Positions 1-9,875 of a stretch of 64,000 nt of DNA are shown piece after piece. The notes below the pieces were generated by a model. That model was not told the origin of the DNA, searched no databases, and saw only the letters and a list, made by a program, of their open reading frames with translations. How positions within the stretch are numbered: position 1 is the first letter of the stretch; each line of letters opens with the position of its first letter. Made by a program: the position numbers and the translations under genes. Source of the stretch: Nocardia huaxiensis (GTDB lineage: Bacteria; Actinomycetota; Actinomycetes; Mycobacteriales; Mycobacteriaceae). The DNA is taken from positions 5,642,001-5,706,000 of the forward strand of contig NZ_CP059399.1 in assembly GCF_013744875.1 (NCBI RefSeq), given 5' to 3'.

Positions 1-970
1 GCAGGCCGAGCAGCAGCCACGGACGGCTGGCGTCACCCATGGTGGTCTCGAAACCGATCTGCTGTTCGAGAGTGTCGTACACCGAGGACAATTCGGTCAG
101 GCTGGAGGCGCTGTAGAACTGTCCGCCCGACAGCCGCGCGACCTCGCGCAGGGCATCGTCGTCCACGCCCACCTCGACGCGGCGACTGCCCTTGCCGTCC
201 TCGCCGGGAATCTCGACCGTGCCGTGCGGGGTGCCGAAGGAGATCGTGGAGATCGGCACCCCCTTCTCCTTGGCCATCCGCGCGGCGACGTATTCGTGCC
301 GGGGATTGTCGAAATCCTCGAAGACCGGAACGGTCTGCTTACCGTCGGACATCAGGATGATGCGTGCCGGCGGCGGCGTCTCGGCACCACCGAGCACCGA
401 GGCGATGGTGTCTATCGCGCTGAGACCGGCGAAGATCCCCTCGCCCGTCGCGGTGCGCTGCGCCAGTTTCATATTGTCGATGGCCGCCTTGACCGCTTCG
501 CGATTCGTGGTCGGCTGCACCTGAATCGCGGCCGTGCCGGCGAAGGTCACCAGGCCCAGATTGATGCCCGGGGTCAGACCGTCGGCGAATTCCTTGGCCG
601 CCTTCTGCGCGACCTCGAGCCGGCTCGGCTCGACATCGGTGGCCTCCATGGACAGCGACACGTCGATGACCATCATGACGGTGGCCCGGTTGCGCGGCAC
701 CTTCTTGGCCGCGGTCGGACCGGCCGCCGCGATGGTCAGGAAGACCATGCCGACCAGCAGCAGGGCGATGGGCACATGCCGCCACGGCCGCGGCTGATTC
801 GGGGCGACCTTCTCCAGCAGCTCCATATTGCTGAAGCGCAGCAGATGCTTCTGCCGCCGCCGCTGCATCAGCACGTAGCCCAGCGCGGCCAGCGCGAGCA
901 CGGCGAGGAAGCCCAGCCACAGCACGGACGTGAAGTGCGAAATGCTGAAGGGAACGTTCGAAATGCTCAC
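1..970 (-). CDS. VWA-domain membrane protein, 3' end outside window (Rv1481-like)
   Basis: A von Willebrand factor A protein predicted to sit in the membrane and act with the MoxR ATPase and DUF58 protein encoded just upstream. It starts at GTG 968-970, whose TGA overlaps the DUF58 stop (GTGA), so translation is coupled. The N-terminus has a hydrophobic segment, a basic RRRQK stretch and a second hydrophobic segment, followed by the VWA metal-site motif DVSLSM. This order closely follows M. tuberculosis Rv1481 as I remember it. The window ends inside the VWA domain. The exact substrate of these MoxR/VWA systems is not known. Confidence 0.9.
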   Translation of the reverse strand, partial: MSISNVPFSISHFTSVLWLGFLAVLALAALGYVLMQRRRQKHLLRFSNMELLEKVAPNQPRPWRHVPIALLLVGMVFLTIAAAGPTAAKKVPRNRATVMMVIDVSLSMEATDVEPSRLEVAQKAAKEFADGLTPGINLGLVTFAGTAAIQVQPTTNREAVKAAIDNMKLAQRTATGEGIFAGLSAIDTIASVLGGAETPPPARIILMSDGKQTVPVFEDFDNPRHEYVAARMAKEKGVPISTISFGTPHGTVEIPGEDGKGSRRVEVGVDDDALREVARLSGGQFYSASSLTELSSVYDTLEQQIGFETTMGDASRPWLLLGL

Positions 971-1961
971 TGTCGCGGCACCTGTCCGGCATTCGGGGCG
1001 CCGAAGGTGTGGCGCCTGGTGGACACGAATCGGACGACATCGGCGATCCAGTCGCGGTCGGTGCGCAGCGTCATCACCGGCGCGCCGCAACTGCGCAGGC
1101 CCTGCTCGACCCGCTGCCGGTGCCGCTGCGCCGCGAGCGCGAAATCCGCACGCAGCGTGGGGGTTACGCTGAATTCGCGGGTGCGGCCGGTTTCCGGATC
1201 GTGCAGCACCACATCGCCGACATCGGGCAGTTCCAGATCGCGCGGGTCCAGCACCTCCACACCGAGCAGATCGTGGCGGCCGGAAATGGCGCGTAGCGAA
1301 CGCTGCCAGTCGACCTCGCCCAGGAAGTCGGAAATCACCACGGCCAGACCGCGTTTGCGCTGCGGACGGCGCAGTGCCTCGATCGCGCCGCGCAGATCAC
1401 CGCGCACCCCGTCACGCGCGTGCGGAGTGGTGGCGATCTTGCGCAGCATGGACTGCGCGTGCACGCGGCCGGCGCGGGCCGGAATGCGAATCAGCTGTTC
1501 ACCATTGGCGACCACCGCACCGATCCGGTTGCCGCCGCCGCTGGTCAAATGGGTGACCGCGGCCGCGGCGGCGATCGCCAGATCGCGCTTCTCGCACAGG
1601 GCGGTGCCGAAATCGAGACTGGCCGACAGGTCGATCACCAGCCAGGTCTCCAGCTCGCGGTCGGCGATCATCTGCCGCACATGCGGATGGGTGGTGCGGG
1701 CGGTCACCGACCAATCCATCTGGCGCACATCGTCACCCGGCTGATACAGCCGGGCGTCGCCGGGTTCGGAACCCGGGCCGGGGATCAGGCCCAGATGATC
1801 ACCGTGCAGGACGCCGTCGAGGCGGCGGCGCACGGTGAGTTCCAGGGTCTTGAGCGCGGCCGTCAGCCGGGCGTCGGTCAGCTCCCCCGACCGGAAGGAC
1901 GGTGGAGCGTGGGAGACATCGCGGGACATCGTCACGGGCGCAACCGATTCCGAGTCCGGCC

Positions 1962-1965
<4 letters not shown>
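967..1965 (-). CDS. DUF58 domain protein (Rv1480-like)
   Basis: A 332-residue DUF58 protein, middle gene of a MoxR-DUF58-VWA operon. The family signature is visible in the first half (PGDDVRQMDW followed by TAR), and the C-terminal half has the VWA-like fold with LVIDLSASL. It begins with GTG 1963-1965 overlapping the moxR stop and ends overlapping the next start, so all three genes are coupled. The family is thought to work with MoxR AAA+ ATPases in folding, complex assembly or stress tolerance. The specific role here is inferred only from context. Confidence 0.93.
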
Positions 1966-3173
<1,208 letters not shown>

Positions 3174-3406
3174 CAAAATCCCCGCTTTCGCCTCGGTCTC
3201 TGTGCGTTCCGCCCCAACTATTCCAGGTATCCGCGGCATTTGCCGCACCCGGGCGGGGTCAGTAGTCCAGCTTGTCACCATTCTTGCCAACGTGCGGGCG
3301 TGGAACCTGAGCGATTCCTGGGAGTGTCGACGGGGAATAACGACGAGCGGTCCACATGTTAGGTTGGTTGACATATCCACCAGATTGGGGATCAGAGGAG
3401 AATGCC

Positions 3407-4543
3407 GTGCAGTTCGGGATCTTTTCCGTCGGCGATGTGACCACCGACCCGACCACCGGGCGCACGCCCAGCGAGGCGGAGCGCATCCAGGCGATGGTCG
3501 CCATCGCATTGAAGGCCGAGGAAGTCGGGCTCGACGTATTCGCCACCGGTGAGCACCACAATCCGCCGTTCGTGCCGTCCTCGCCCACCACCATGCTCGG
3601 ATTCATCGCCGCGCAGACCGAACGGCTGGTGCTGTCGACGGCCACCACGCTCATCACCACCAATGATCCGGTGAAGATCGCCGAGGACTTCGCCATGCTC
3701 CAGCACCTGGCCGGCGGGCGCGTTGATCTCATGATGGGGCGCGGCAATACCGGGCCGGTGTACCCGTGGTTCGGCAAGGATATTCGCGATGGGATTCCAC
3801 TGGCTGTGGAGAACTATCACCTGCTGCGGCGGCTGTGGCGCGAACAGCGGGTGGACTGGCAGGGCAAATTCCGCACTCCCCTCCAGGGATTCACCGCCAC
3901 GCCCGCACCGCTGGACGGGACGCCGCCATTCGTGTGGCACGGGTCCATTCGCTCGCCGGAGATCGCCGAGCAGGCCGCGTACTACGGAGACGGGTTCTTC
4001 CACAACAACATCTTCTGGAACAAGGAACACACGCAGCAGATGATCGCGCTGTACCGGCAGCGATTCGAACACTACGGGCACGGGGCCGCCGAACAGGCCA
4101 TCGTCGGGCTCGGCGGGCAGGTGTTCATGGCCGAAACCGAGGCCGCGGCGAAGAAGTTCTTCCGGCCGTACTTCGACAACGCACCGGTGTACGGGCACGG
4201 GCCGTCGCTGGAGGACTTCACCGAGATGACGCCCCTGACTGTAGGGACACCGGAGATGGTTATCGACCGGACGCTCGGATTCGCCGATTTCGCCGGGGAC
4301 TATCAACGGCAGCTGTTCCTGATGGATCATGCCGGGCTGCCCCTGGACGTGGTGCTCGAGCAGATCGAGATGCTGGGCCGCGAGGTGGTTCCGGTGCTGC
4401 GCAAGGAATTCGAGTCGCGGCGGCCCGCCGGAGTGCCCAGCGATCCGCCCACCCACGCGTCGCTGGTGGCCGCCGGGCCCGACGCACCCCACCACCTGGT
4501 CGAACCGGCTCGTGACCGGATCCAGGCCGAGACGAAAGCGTGA
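3407..4543 (+). CDS. LLM class flavin-dependent monooxygenase (CE1758-like)
   Basis: A 378-residue luciferase-like (bacterial luciferase/F420-type TIM barrel) monooxygenase, probably using reduced FMN. Family motifs are FATGEHHNPPF near residue 45, LSTATTLITTNDPVK and GGRVDLMMGRGNTG. It starts at GTG 3407, seven bases after AGAGGAG, and is followed four bases later by an NADPH-dependent FMN reductase-like gene. That pairing, known from the corynebacterial CE1758/CE1759 pair, suggests a two-component system in which the partner supplies reduced flavin. The substrate is unknown. The divergent gap to moxR (3174-3406) has a TTGACA at 3368-3373 but no convincing -10 box. Confidence 0.88.
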   Translation: MQFGIFSVGDVTTDPTTGRTPSEAERIQAMVAIALKAEEVGLDVFATGEHHNPPFVPSSPTTMLGFIAAQTERLVLSTATTLITTNDPVKIAEDFAMLQHLAGGRVDLMMGRGNTGPVYPWFGKDIRDGIPLAVENYHLLRRLWREQRVDWQGKFRTPLQGFTATPAPLDGTPPFVWHGSIRSPEIAEQAAYYGDGFFHNNIFWNKEHTQQMIALYRQRFEHYGHGAAEQAIVGLGGQVFMAETEAAAKKFFRPYFDNAPVYGHGPSLEDFTEMTPLTVGTPEMVIDRTLGFADFAGDYQRQLFLMDHAGLPLDVVLEQIEMLGREVVPVLRKEFESRRPAGVPSDPPTHASLVAAGPDAPHHLVEPARDRIQAETKA

Positions 4544-4547
4544 AACG

Positions 4548-5210
4548 ATGACTCGTCGAATCGTGGTTCTGACCGCCGGGCTCTCGCAGCCGTCGTCGAC
4601 CCGGCTGCTCGCCGATCAGCTCGCCGCCGCGGTGTCGTCCGCGGTCGGCGGGCGGGGCGAGGCGGCCGAGGTCGAGGTCGTCGAATTGCGGGACCTGGCA
4701 CAGGATCTGGCCGCCACCATGGCCACCGGGGGACTGCCCACGCCGACACTGGCCGCCGTGCGTGATCGGGTATCGGCCGCCGACGGGGTCATCGCGGTCA
4801 CGCCGGTGTTCACCGCCAGCTACAGCGGGCTGTTCAAGATGTTCATCGACGCCTTGGACACCGACGCGCTCAATGGCATGCCGGTCCTGATCGCCGCCAC
4901 CGCGGGCACGGCCCGGCACTCGCTGGTGCTCGACCACACCATGCGCCCGCTGTTCAGCTACCTGCGCGCCGTGGTCGTCCCCACCGGGGTGTTCGCCGCC
5001 ACCGAGGACTTCGGCTCCACCGGCCTCACCGACCGAATCCATCGCGCCGCAACCGAATTCGCGGCGCTCGTGGTGGCCGAACCGGCTGCCGTCGGCGGAT
5101 TCCTCGGCGACCCGGCCCCGCGCCGGCGCAGCTCCGGCAGCACCCTGAGCGCACCCACGCCGTTCGCGCAGCTGCTGTCCGGACACACCGGAGACCCATC
5201 CGGAAACTGA
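4548..5210 (+). CDS. NADPH-dependent FMN reductase-like flavoprotein (CE1759-like)
   Basis: A 220-residue flavodoxin-fold reductase, likely partner of the monooxygenase encoded four bases upstream. The N-terminus (VVLTAGLSQPSSTRLLAD) is the phosphate-binding loop of the NADPH:FMN reductase family, and TPVFTASYSGLFKMFIDAL is the typical second flavin-contact segment. The C-terminal forty residues are low complexity and probably disordered. It starts at ATG 4548 with only a weak ribosome site, consistent with coupling. A hairpin between this gene and the convergent gene at 5269 probably ends the transcript. Confidence 0.85.
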   Translation: MTRRIVVLTAGLSQPSSTRLLADQLAAAVSSAVGGRGEAAEVEVVELRDLAQDLAATMATGGLPTPTLAAVRDRVSAADGVIAVTPVFTASYSGLFKMFIDALDTDALNGMPVLIAATAGTARHSLVLDHTMRPLFSYLRAVVVPTGVFAATEDFGSTGLTDRIHRAATEFAALVVAEPAAVGGFLGDPAPRRRSSGSTLSAPTPFAQLLSGHTGDPSGN

Positions 5211-5219
5211 ACTCCGTTC

Positions 5220-5265
5220 CGCCCGTTGCGGTGTCGCCCACGAGTGAGATGCACCGCGCCGGGCG
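5220..5265. terminator. Bidirectional hairpin between convergent genes
   Basis: Arms CGCCCG-tt-GCGGTG (5220-5233) and CACCGC-gc-CGGGCG (5252-5265) pair in two six-base blocks around a long loop. It lies exactly between two convergent stop codons and has no T-run, as is common in GC-rich actinobacteria. The loop is long, so this is tentative. Confidence 0.4.
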
Positions 5266-5268
5266 GGC

Positions 5269-5595
5269 CTACTTTCCCAACGCCTTCGCCAGCTGGGCCT
5301 TCGTCATCTTCGAACGCCCCTCGATATTGCGTTGCCGCGCTTCGTTGTACAGCTGATCGCGGGTGGGCCCCTTCGGCCCCTTGCGCCCCGACCGCTGCCC
5401 GCCACGCTGCTGCGGCGACTTGTCCTGCACCGAACTGCGGCTGGCGGTCTTGCTCTGCCCCGCCTGCGCCCGATTCTTGTTCACGGTGCGCGCCGCGATC
5501 TCCTTGGCGCGCTTCTCCCCGGCCCCGCGATCCTCGGCCGAATCCTTGATGTGCTCGTACTGCCGTTCCTGTTTATCGGTCCACTCCTTGGGCAT
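5269..5595 (-). CDS. Small basic stress-type protein (Rho-N/SAP-like C-terminus)
   Basis: A 108-residue, very hydrophilic and basic protein. The N-terminus MPKEWTDKQERQYEHIKDS and the C-terminal helix-extended segment (TRDQLYNEARQRNIEGRSKM then KAQLAKAL) match a widespread actinobacterial family. That C-terminal segment resembles the Rho N-terminal/SAP type of nucleic-acid-binding helix pair. Members are sometimes labelled plasmid stabilization protein without good evidence. The start ATG 5593-5595 follows a strong CAGGAGGTG ribosome site. A SigF-type promoter lies 34 bases upstream (5629-5652), which suggests induction under stress or in stationary phase. Function is unknown; nucleic acid binding is inferred. 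Confidence 0.85.
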   Translation of the reverse strand: MPKEWTDKQERQYEHIKDSAEDRGAGEKRAKEIAARTVNKNRAQAGQSKTASRSSVQDKSPQQRGGQRSGRKGPKGPTRDQLYNEARQRNIEGRSKMTKAQLAKALGK

Positions 5596-5628
5596 GACAC
5601 ACCTCCTGATCGTCGTGCCCACTCGCCA

Positions 5629-5652
5629 TACCCGGCCGCGATCCGAGCAAAC
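5629..5652 (-). promoter_or_regulatory. SigF-type promoter (GTTT-N15-GGGTA)
   Basis: On the minus strand GTTT (5652-5649) is followed by 15 bases and GGGTA (5633-5629), matching the GTTT-N15-17-GGGTA form described for actinobacterial SigF. It lies 34 bases upstream of the start at 5595. A SigF-family gene is encoded at 52119-53057 and carries the same promoter form. Confidence 0.7.
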
Positions 5653-5695
5653 GAGCGCCGGCCGGGCAACCGGGCCAGGACGCTGCCGCACCGCC

Positions 5696-5745
5696 TATAA
5701 CGCGCGTTATACTCGGCGCAGGCGCGCTCTATGACGACCGTTATA
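5696..5745. promoter_or_regulatory. Tandem palindromic operators TATAACGnnCGTTATA
   Basis: A perfect 16-base palindrome TATAACGCGCGTTATA (5696-5711) is followed 34 bases later by an imperfect copy TATGACGACCGTTATA (5730-5745). Both precede the thioesterase start at 5789. The TATAAC arms could overlap a -10 element, so binding would block transcription. The shape fits a TetR-type repressor, but no regulator gene is adjacent. Confidence 0.6.
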
Positions 5746-5788
5746 AGCAGCAGGTAGCACCCCATCGCCCGACTGCCCGAGGAGAACC

Positions 5789-6604
5789 TTGAAGTCCACC
5801 GACACCCTCACGCATCCCTTCGATCTCGCCACGGATCTGACCGGCGGCGACGAAGGCCGCTTCACCGGACAGACAGCGGCGGCGTACACGAACATGGTCG
5901 GGCCGTTCGGCGGCATCACCGCGGCAACCCTGCTGCGGGCGGTCATCGACGATCCGCGCCGCATCGGCGAACCACTGTCGATCACGGTCAACTACGCCGG
6001 ACCCATCGCCGACGGCCCGTTCACCATCGACGCCATCCCGGCGCGAACCAACCGCAGCACCCAGCACTGGACGCTGACCCTCACCCAGCACGACGCCATC
6101 GCCACCACCGCGACCGTGGTCACCGGCCTGCGCCGGCCGACCTGGTCGGACACCGAGATCGCCCCACCGGCGGCCCCGCCCGCCGACGAGGTCCCCATCA
6201 CTCCCCTGCCCGAATACCCCGCGTGGATGCGCAATTACGAGATGCGCTTCGTCGAGGGCGGCGAAATCCTCAGCGCCACACCACAACCGCACACCACCTC
6301 CACCACAACCCTCTGGGTCCGCGACACCCCCGCCCGCCCCCTCGACCACACCGCCCTGACCGCCCTCAGCGACGTCTTCTTCCCCCGAATCATGTTGCGC
6401 CTCGGCCGTTTCGTCGCCGCCAGCACCGTCTCCCTCACCACCTACTTCCACACCGACCTCTCCCCCACCTCCGACCGCCCCATCCTGGCCACCGCCCGCG
6501 CCCAGCACTTCGGCAACGGATACTTCGATCAGTCGGCGCAACTGTGGTCCGAAGACGGCAAGCCACTCGCCACCAGCCATCAGCTGGTGTACTTCAAGGA
6601 CTGA
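5789..6604 (+). CDS. Acyl-CoA thioesterase, double-hotdog (TesB-like)
   Basis: A 271-residue thioesterase of the acyl-CoA thioesterase II-like type. Two hotdog halves can be seen: the first with MVGPFGGITAATLLRAV, the second with DVFFPRIML and a terminal GNGYFDQSAQLWSEDGKPLA. It would hydrolyse acyl-CoA thioesters in the cytoplasm. The frame opens with TTG 5789, preceded by GAGGAGAA at about three bases; no better ATG or GTG lies nearby. Two copies of a palindrome upstream (5696-5745) suggest tight repression. Codon use shifts to very C-rich third positions in the second half, still consistent with one gene. Confidence 0.85.
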   Translation: MKSTDTLTHPFDLATDLTGGDEGRFTGQTAAAYTNMVGPFGGITAATLLRAVIDDPRRIGEPLSITVNYAGPIADGPFTIDAIPARTNRSTQHWTLTLTQHDAIATTATVVTGLRRPTWSDTEIAPPAAPPADEVPITPLPEYPAWMRNYEMRFVEGGEILSATPQPHTTSTTTLWVRDTPARPLDHTALTALSDVFFPRIMLRLGRFVAASTVSLTTYFHTDLSPTSDRPILATARAQHFGNGYFDQSAQLWSEDGKPLATSHQLVYFKD

Positions 6605-6673
6605 CAGCCACATACCCAGCACCACAACAGAATTCGACCACCACCGAACACGAGCCGGTCGACGCCCACAGTC

Positions 6674-7114
6674 GTGCGCTCTAGGATTGTCACCACAACG
6701 ACAAGGGGGCAGTCCAGTGAGTTCCGCCGATCCACGCTGTGGCACTTGACAAGTAAGGTGCTGCTGGCCGAGTGGGCGGCGACGCGGGCGGTGGTCGTCA
6801 AAGCTCTCAATGAGATCTGGCTACCGGGCCGCGAGCGCCGGGCCGATGTCCACATCCTCTTCGACAACGGGAGGCGGGTGGTCCTCGAGGTGCAGGGACT
6901 CCACGACGAGCTGCAACCGCATCCGTTCCAGCTGAGCGAACTCGCCCTCGAACAGACCGGCATCCTCACCCCCGGGACCACACGGGCCCGGATATCCGCG
7001 TGCTCGCCGGGGCCGCGCGGCGGCGAGCCTCATATTCGCAGCGATCGCGTCCGATCACGGCAGGCCGAAACCGGCCCGTCCGACGGTCCGGACCAACTGT
7101 CGCTGTTCGAGTAG
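6674..7114 (+). pseudogene. Possible CoiA-like nuclease-domain fragment
   Basis: A frame of 146 codons with a central segment resembling the CoiA competence protein/PD-(D/E)xK nuclease-like core: a WHLTSK helix, AEWA, then ERRADVHILF and VVLEVQ, which would hold the acidic catalytic residues. The ending DQLSLFE is also typical of such small actinobacterial proteins. The start is unclear. A good ribosome site (AAGGGGGC, 6703-6710) precedes GTG 6717, but that frame stops after ten codons at 6749, in the wrong phase for the nuclease segment. A frameshift near 6740 is therefore likely. It may be a relic. Confidence 0.4.
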
Positions 7115-7161
7115 CCGGACCGAACTCGCACACACGGGCCACAGGGGCGGGTTGGCCGGGG

Positions 7162-7419
7162 TCAGGACTGCGGGACGGGGGTCCAGCGTTGCTGGATGAA
7201 ACCGATCGCGGCGGGGTCGAGTACGTAGGTTTCGAGGTAGCCGCAGGTGGTGCACACGAACTGCCACAGGCCGGTGGTGTTGTGGCCCTGCACCATTCCG
7301 CGGAAACCGGGGCCGGTGTGCGGCATGAGGACGGCGTGCGGGTGCTCGCCCAGGCGTAGGCCGTTCTGGGCCGCGTAGACGGTGGAGGCGGAGCATTTCG
7401 GGCAGTGGCCATGGCGCAT
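7162..7419 (-). CDS. Small zinc-ribbon protein
   Basis: An 85-residue protein with two cysteine pairs, CPKC near residue 6 and CTTC near residue 56, forming a likely zinc ribbon. The sequence between them is rich in aromatic and glycine residues, and the C-terminus has DPAAIGFIQQRW. It starts at ATG 7417-7419. Proteins of this sort are common in Nocardia and Streptomyces, but I do not know a function; nucleic-acid or protein binding is the usual guess. Confidence 0.72.
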   Translation of the reverse strand: MRHGHCPKCSASTVYAAQNGLRLGEHPHAVLMPHTGPGFRGMVQGHNTTGLWQFVCTTCGYLETYVLDPAAIGFIQQRWTPVPQS

Positions 7420-7500
7420 TGCGCGATCCTCGCACCATTTCGGGATTCGGACAGACTGTGCGGCCGGATTCGGGTGGACCCGGCCGCACGCTCGGCGGTC

Positions 7501-8673
7501 TCAGGCCCCCATCATGTCGTCCATGTCGGCGAGTGGGCGTGCCGCCCTGCGTAGTTCGTCGACGGCTTCGGCGAACGCGTAGGTTTCGCCCGCCGCCAGA
7601 CCACGCACCGTCCGCAGGGGAACCAGCTGGTCGCCTGCACCGTCGTCGTGGCTGAGCCAGACGGCTTCGAAGTTCAGTGCGGGCACTCGGAGCAAGCGCA
7701 TTTCGCAGGCTCGTTCGTCGCGTTCGGCCAGCGGCACCGCGATATTCGACGCCTGCGACACGGATTCGAGATACGGTGCGGCAGCCGACATCTGGCGCAC
7801 CGCCGGATCCTCACCCTCGGCCACATCGAAGTAGGCGGTGAGTCTGCCCGCCTGGGACTCGTAGACGCGCAGGCCCTCCGGAGCCGGCTCGGCCTCGCCG
7901 GACAGCAAACCGTCCAAGCCCAGGCCGTAGAGGCGTTGCGCGAAACCGACGTCGACCGCACCGGCATCCGCGCGCCCGTCGTATTGCGGCCCGGGCGCTT
8001 GTTTCACCCGCAGGATCTCGCGGAGCTCCCAGATGCGCCGCAGTGTCGGTTCCTCGACGAGGATCGGAATCCATGGCATTTCGTAGTACTCCTTCGTGAA
8101 GAAGGTATGGGTCCAGCTTCCAGAGCCTTGATAGTTGCTCGTGAAATCGTCGAGCGTCAGATGCTGCTTGCCGTAGATCGGGTCGTCGATGTCGACGTAC
8201 CGCATGGCCCCGAACTGATCGAGGCCGTGGAAGTACCCGTAGCCGTAGATGACCATGAAATGGCCGCCACCGCCGTTCCATCCGATCCGCGCGCCGATCG
8301 GCCGGCCCGCGTCGATCTCCTGCTTGATCCGGTCGAAAGTGATTGTCCCGGTGTAGCTGTCGAAGTTGTCGGTCCGAGTGAGCGCCCGATCCAGATACCA
8401 CGGCACATTGCATTCGCTCGGCACCGGCGAACCACAGCAATCGGTCCGCGACAACTCACCGCACGCCACCTTGCACTGTTTCCAATGACTGAACCACCAG
8501 TAGTAGTGCGACACACTCGTCGCGGTGGCCGCCCAGCACCAGTTGGTCTGCGTCTGTGCTTCCATTGTGAACGCGAGCTGCTTGGTCGTGAACAGCTTCC
8601 CGAAGATCGACGACTCCCACCGCAGCGTCGTGTACGGCTTGCTCGCCGTCTTGACCACCTCTACGAGGTCCAT
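7501..8673 (-). CDS. Papain-like cysteine protease (AvrRpt2/C39-like)
   Basis: A 390-residue protein with an N-terminal papain-fold protease. The catalytic set is visible: Cys46 in TNWCWAA, His138 in GGGGHFMVIYGY, and an acidic residue in DIDDP (161-164). This arrangement resembles the AvrRpt2 (C70) and C39-like families. Five cysteines cluster between residues 67 and 88, which may form disulphides or bind metal. The C-terminal 220 residues match nothing I recognise. I chose ATG 8671-8673 because GGGAGGG lies six bases upstream. There is no signal peptide at this start, so it is probably cytoplasmic or exported by a non-Sec route. The substrate is unknown. Confidence 0.75.
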   Translation of the reverse strand: MDLVEVVKTASKPYTTLRWESSIFGKLFTTKQLAFTMEAQTQTNWCWAATATSVSHYYWWFSHWKQCKVACGELSRTDCCGSPVPSECNVPWYLDRALTRTDNFDSYTGTITFDRIKQEIDAGRPIGARIGWNGGGGHFMVIYGYGYFHGLDQFGAMRYVDIDDPIYGKQHLTLDDFTSNYQGSGSWTHTFFTKEYYEMPWIPILVEEPTLRRIWELREILRVKQAPGPQYDGRADAGAVDVGFAQRLYGLGLDGLLSGEAEPAPEGLRVYESQAGRLTAYFDVAEGEDPAVRQMSAAAPYLESVSQASNIAVPLAERDERACEMRLLRVPALNFEAVWLSHDDGAGDQLVPLRTVRGLAAGETYAFAEAVDELRRAARPLADMDDMMGA

Positions 8674-8811
8674 TCCAATCCCTCCCTGCAGAACTGCCTG
8701 ACAAATCACCCCCGGCACAGACAGCCTCGCACCGGCAAACCGGCAGGGAACGAGTACACCGCTACTCGACTCGGACGGCGCGATCCGCGCACAGCCTCTA
8801 GCATTCCGACC

Positions 8812-9468
8812 ATGCGGCGCAGCAGCTGGTTACGAGTCCTCCTGTGCCTGTGCGTGCTCGGCAGCACCAGCGCCTGCATCGGCGCGGTCGACCGAGCCGA
8901 CTTCGAGAACGAGATACGCACCCGCGGCGGCGGATTGGTGAGCGCACTGCCCCAGGCCGCCATCACCGCATTGGCTCAGCGCATCGGCGCCACCGACCTG
9001 GAAGCCAACGTCATCATCCTCACCGCACCGAACTCCACCCGGTTCCGGCTGGTTCTCGACGACCAGCCCGCCCAGGTCACCAGGTTCCTGAGCGACAACA
9101 CCGATCTCACCGCCCGCGAACCCACCATCCGGCTCCGCGTCCAGCCGCCCGACCGATCACGCCGGCTCGACGACTACTCCTTCACCCTCGGCGACCTCAG
9201 TTCCGCACGCCCCGTACGCGTTTCCGCCTTCGACGACCTCGACACCGAGAACTTCACCGTCAGCGAGGTCCCCGGGCTCGCGCGCATCGAGGACATCGCC
9301 GACACCGCCCTCGCCCGCAGCGAACTACCCGACGGCCACGTAACCGTCATCGTGGTGAGCCGCTTCGACCGCGACATCCGCATCGTCGCCAATATCGTCT
9401 CCCCCCGCTCGGAAGTGGTCGCCGAATTCGACCGCACCGGCGCCTTCCTCCGAGCCCAGCAGGTCTGA
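8812..9468 (+). CDS. Putative lipoprotein, unknown function
   Basis: A 218-residue protein with a basic N-terminus, a hydrophobic stretch (LRVLLCLCVLG) and a lipobox-like STSAC at about residue 22, followed by a soluble domain without familiar motifs. The -3 position of the lipobox is Thr rather than Leu, so lipidation is likely but not certain. It is followed three bases after its stop by a small membrane protein, implying an operon and perhaps a complex at the cell envelope. Confidence 0.75.
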   Translation: MRRSSWLRVLLCLCVLGSTSACIGAVDRADFENEIRTRGGGLVSALPQAAITALAQRIGATDLEANVIILTAPNSTRFRLVLDDQPAQVTRFLSDNTDLTAREPTIRLRVQPPDRSRRLDDYSFTLGDLSSARPVRVSAFDDLDTENFTVSEVPGLARIEDIADTALARSELPDGHVTVIVVSRFDRDIRIVANIVSPRSEVVAEFDRTGAFLRAQQV

Positions 9469-9471
9469 CCC

Positions 9472-9852
9472 GTGCTCCGAGTCTTGGTGACAGCCCTCAG
9501 CGCCGGCCTCAGCGCCGCTCTGTTCTCCACTGTCGTCCCGGTCGCCATCTGGCCGGGGGAAGCGAAGCTCACCGCACCGCTGTTCTGCGAGTCCGGCACC
9601 GAACCGATGGTCGTGTCCGACACCTTCCACGACTCGGAAGGCACCTCGACCAACTACACGCTCTATTGCGTCGGCGAGCACGGCAGTCTCACCAACGAGG
9701 GTTTCGCACTCCCCATGCTGGTGCTTTTCATCGCGCACGTCCTCATTCTGACCGCCTTGATCCTGCTGGCCGGCTGGATCGGACAGCGGCGGCGGCCGGT
9801 CGACGCGACCGTTCCGGACACGCACGGCCCGAAGGAGTTCGACCCACTCTGA
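9472..9852 (+). CDS. Small two-helix membrane protein
   Basis: A 126-residue protein with one hydrophobic segment at residues 3-27 and a second at about 80-102 (LPMLVLFIAHVLILTALILL), with an extracytoplasmic loop holding two cysteines between them. It starts with GTG 9472, three bases after the upstream lipoprotein gene, and the two are probably co-translated. The cytoplasmic tail begins with RRR. The function is unknown. Partnership with the lipoprotein is inferred from spacing only. Confidence 0.72.
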   Translation: MLRVLVTALSAGLSAALFSTVVPVAIWPGEAKLTAPLFCESGTEPMVVSDTFHDSEGTSTNYTLYCVGEHGSLTNEGFALPMLVLFIAHVLILTALILLAGWIGQRRRPVDATVPDTHGPKEFDPL

Positions 9853-9875
9853 GCCAGCGTGATCGCGTTGCGCCC

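Noticed and set aside
224..1744. 506-codon open frame on the plus strand
   Set aside because: It lies opposite the VWA and DUF58 genes, which match a known operon.
3368..3373. TTGACA as a -35 box for the monooxygenase gene
   Set aside because: No -10 box at a workable distance; the expected position overlaps the ribosome site.
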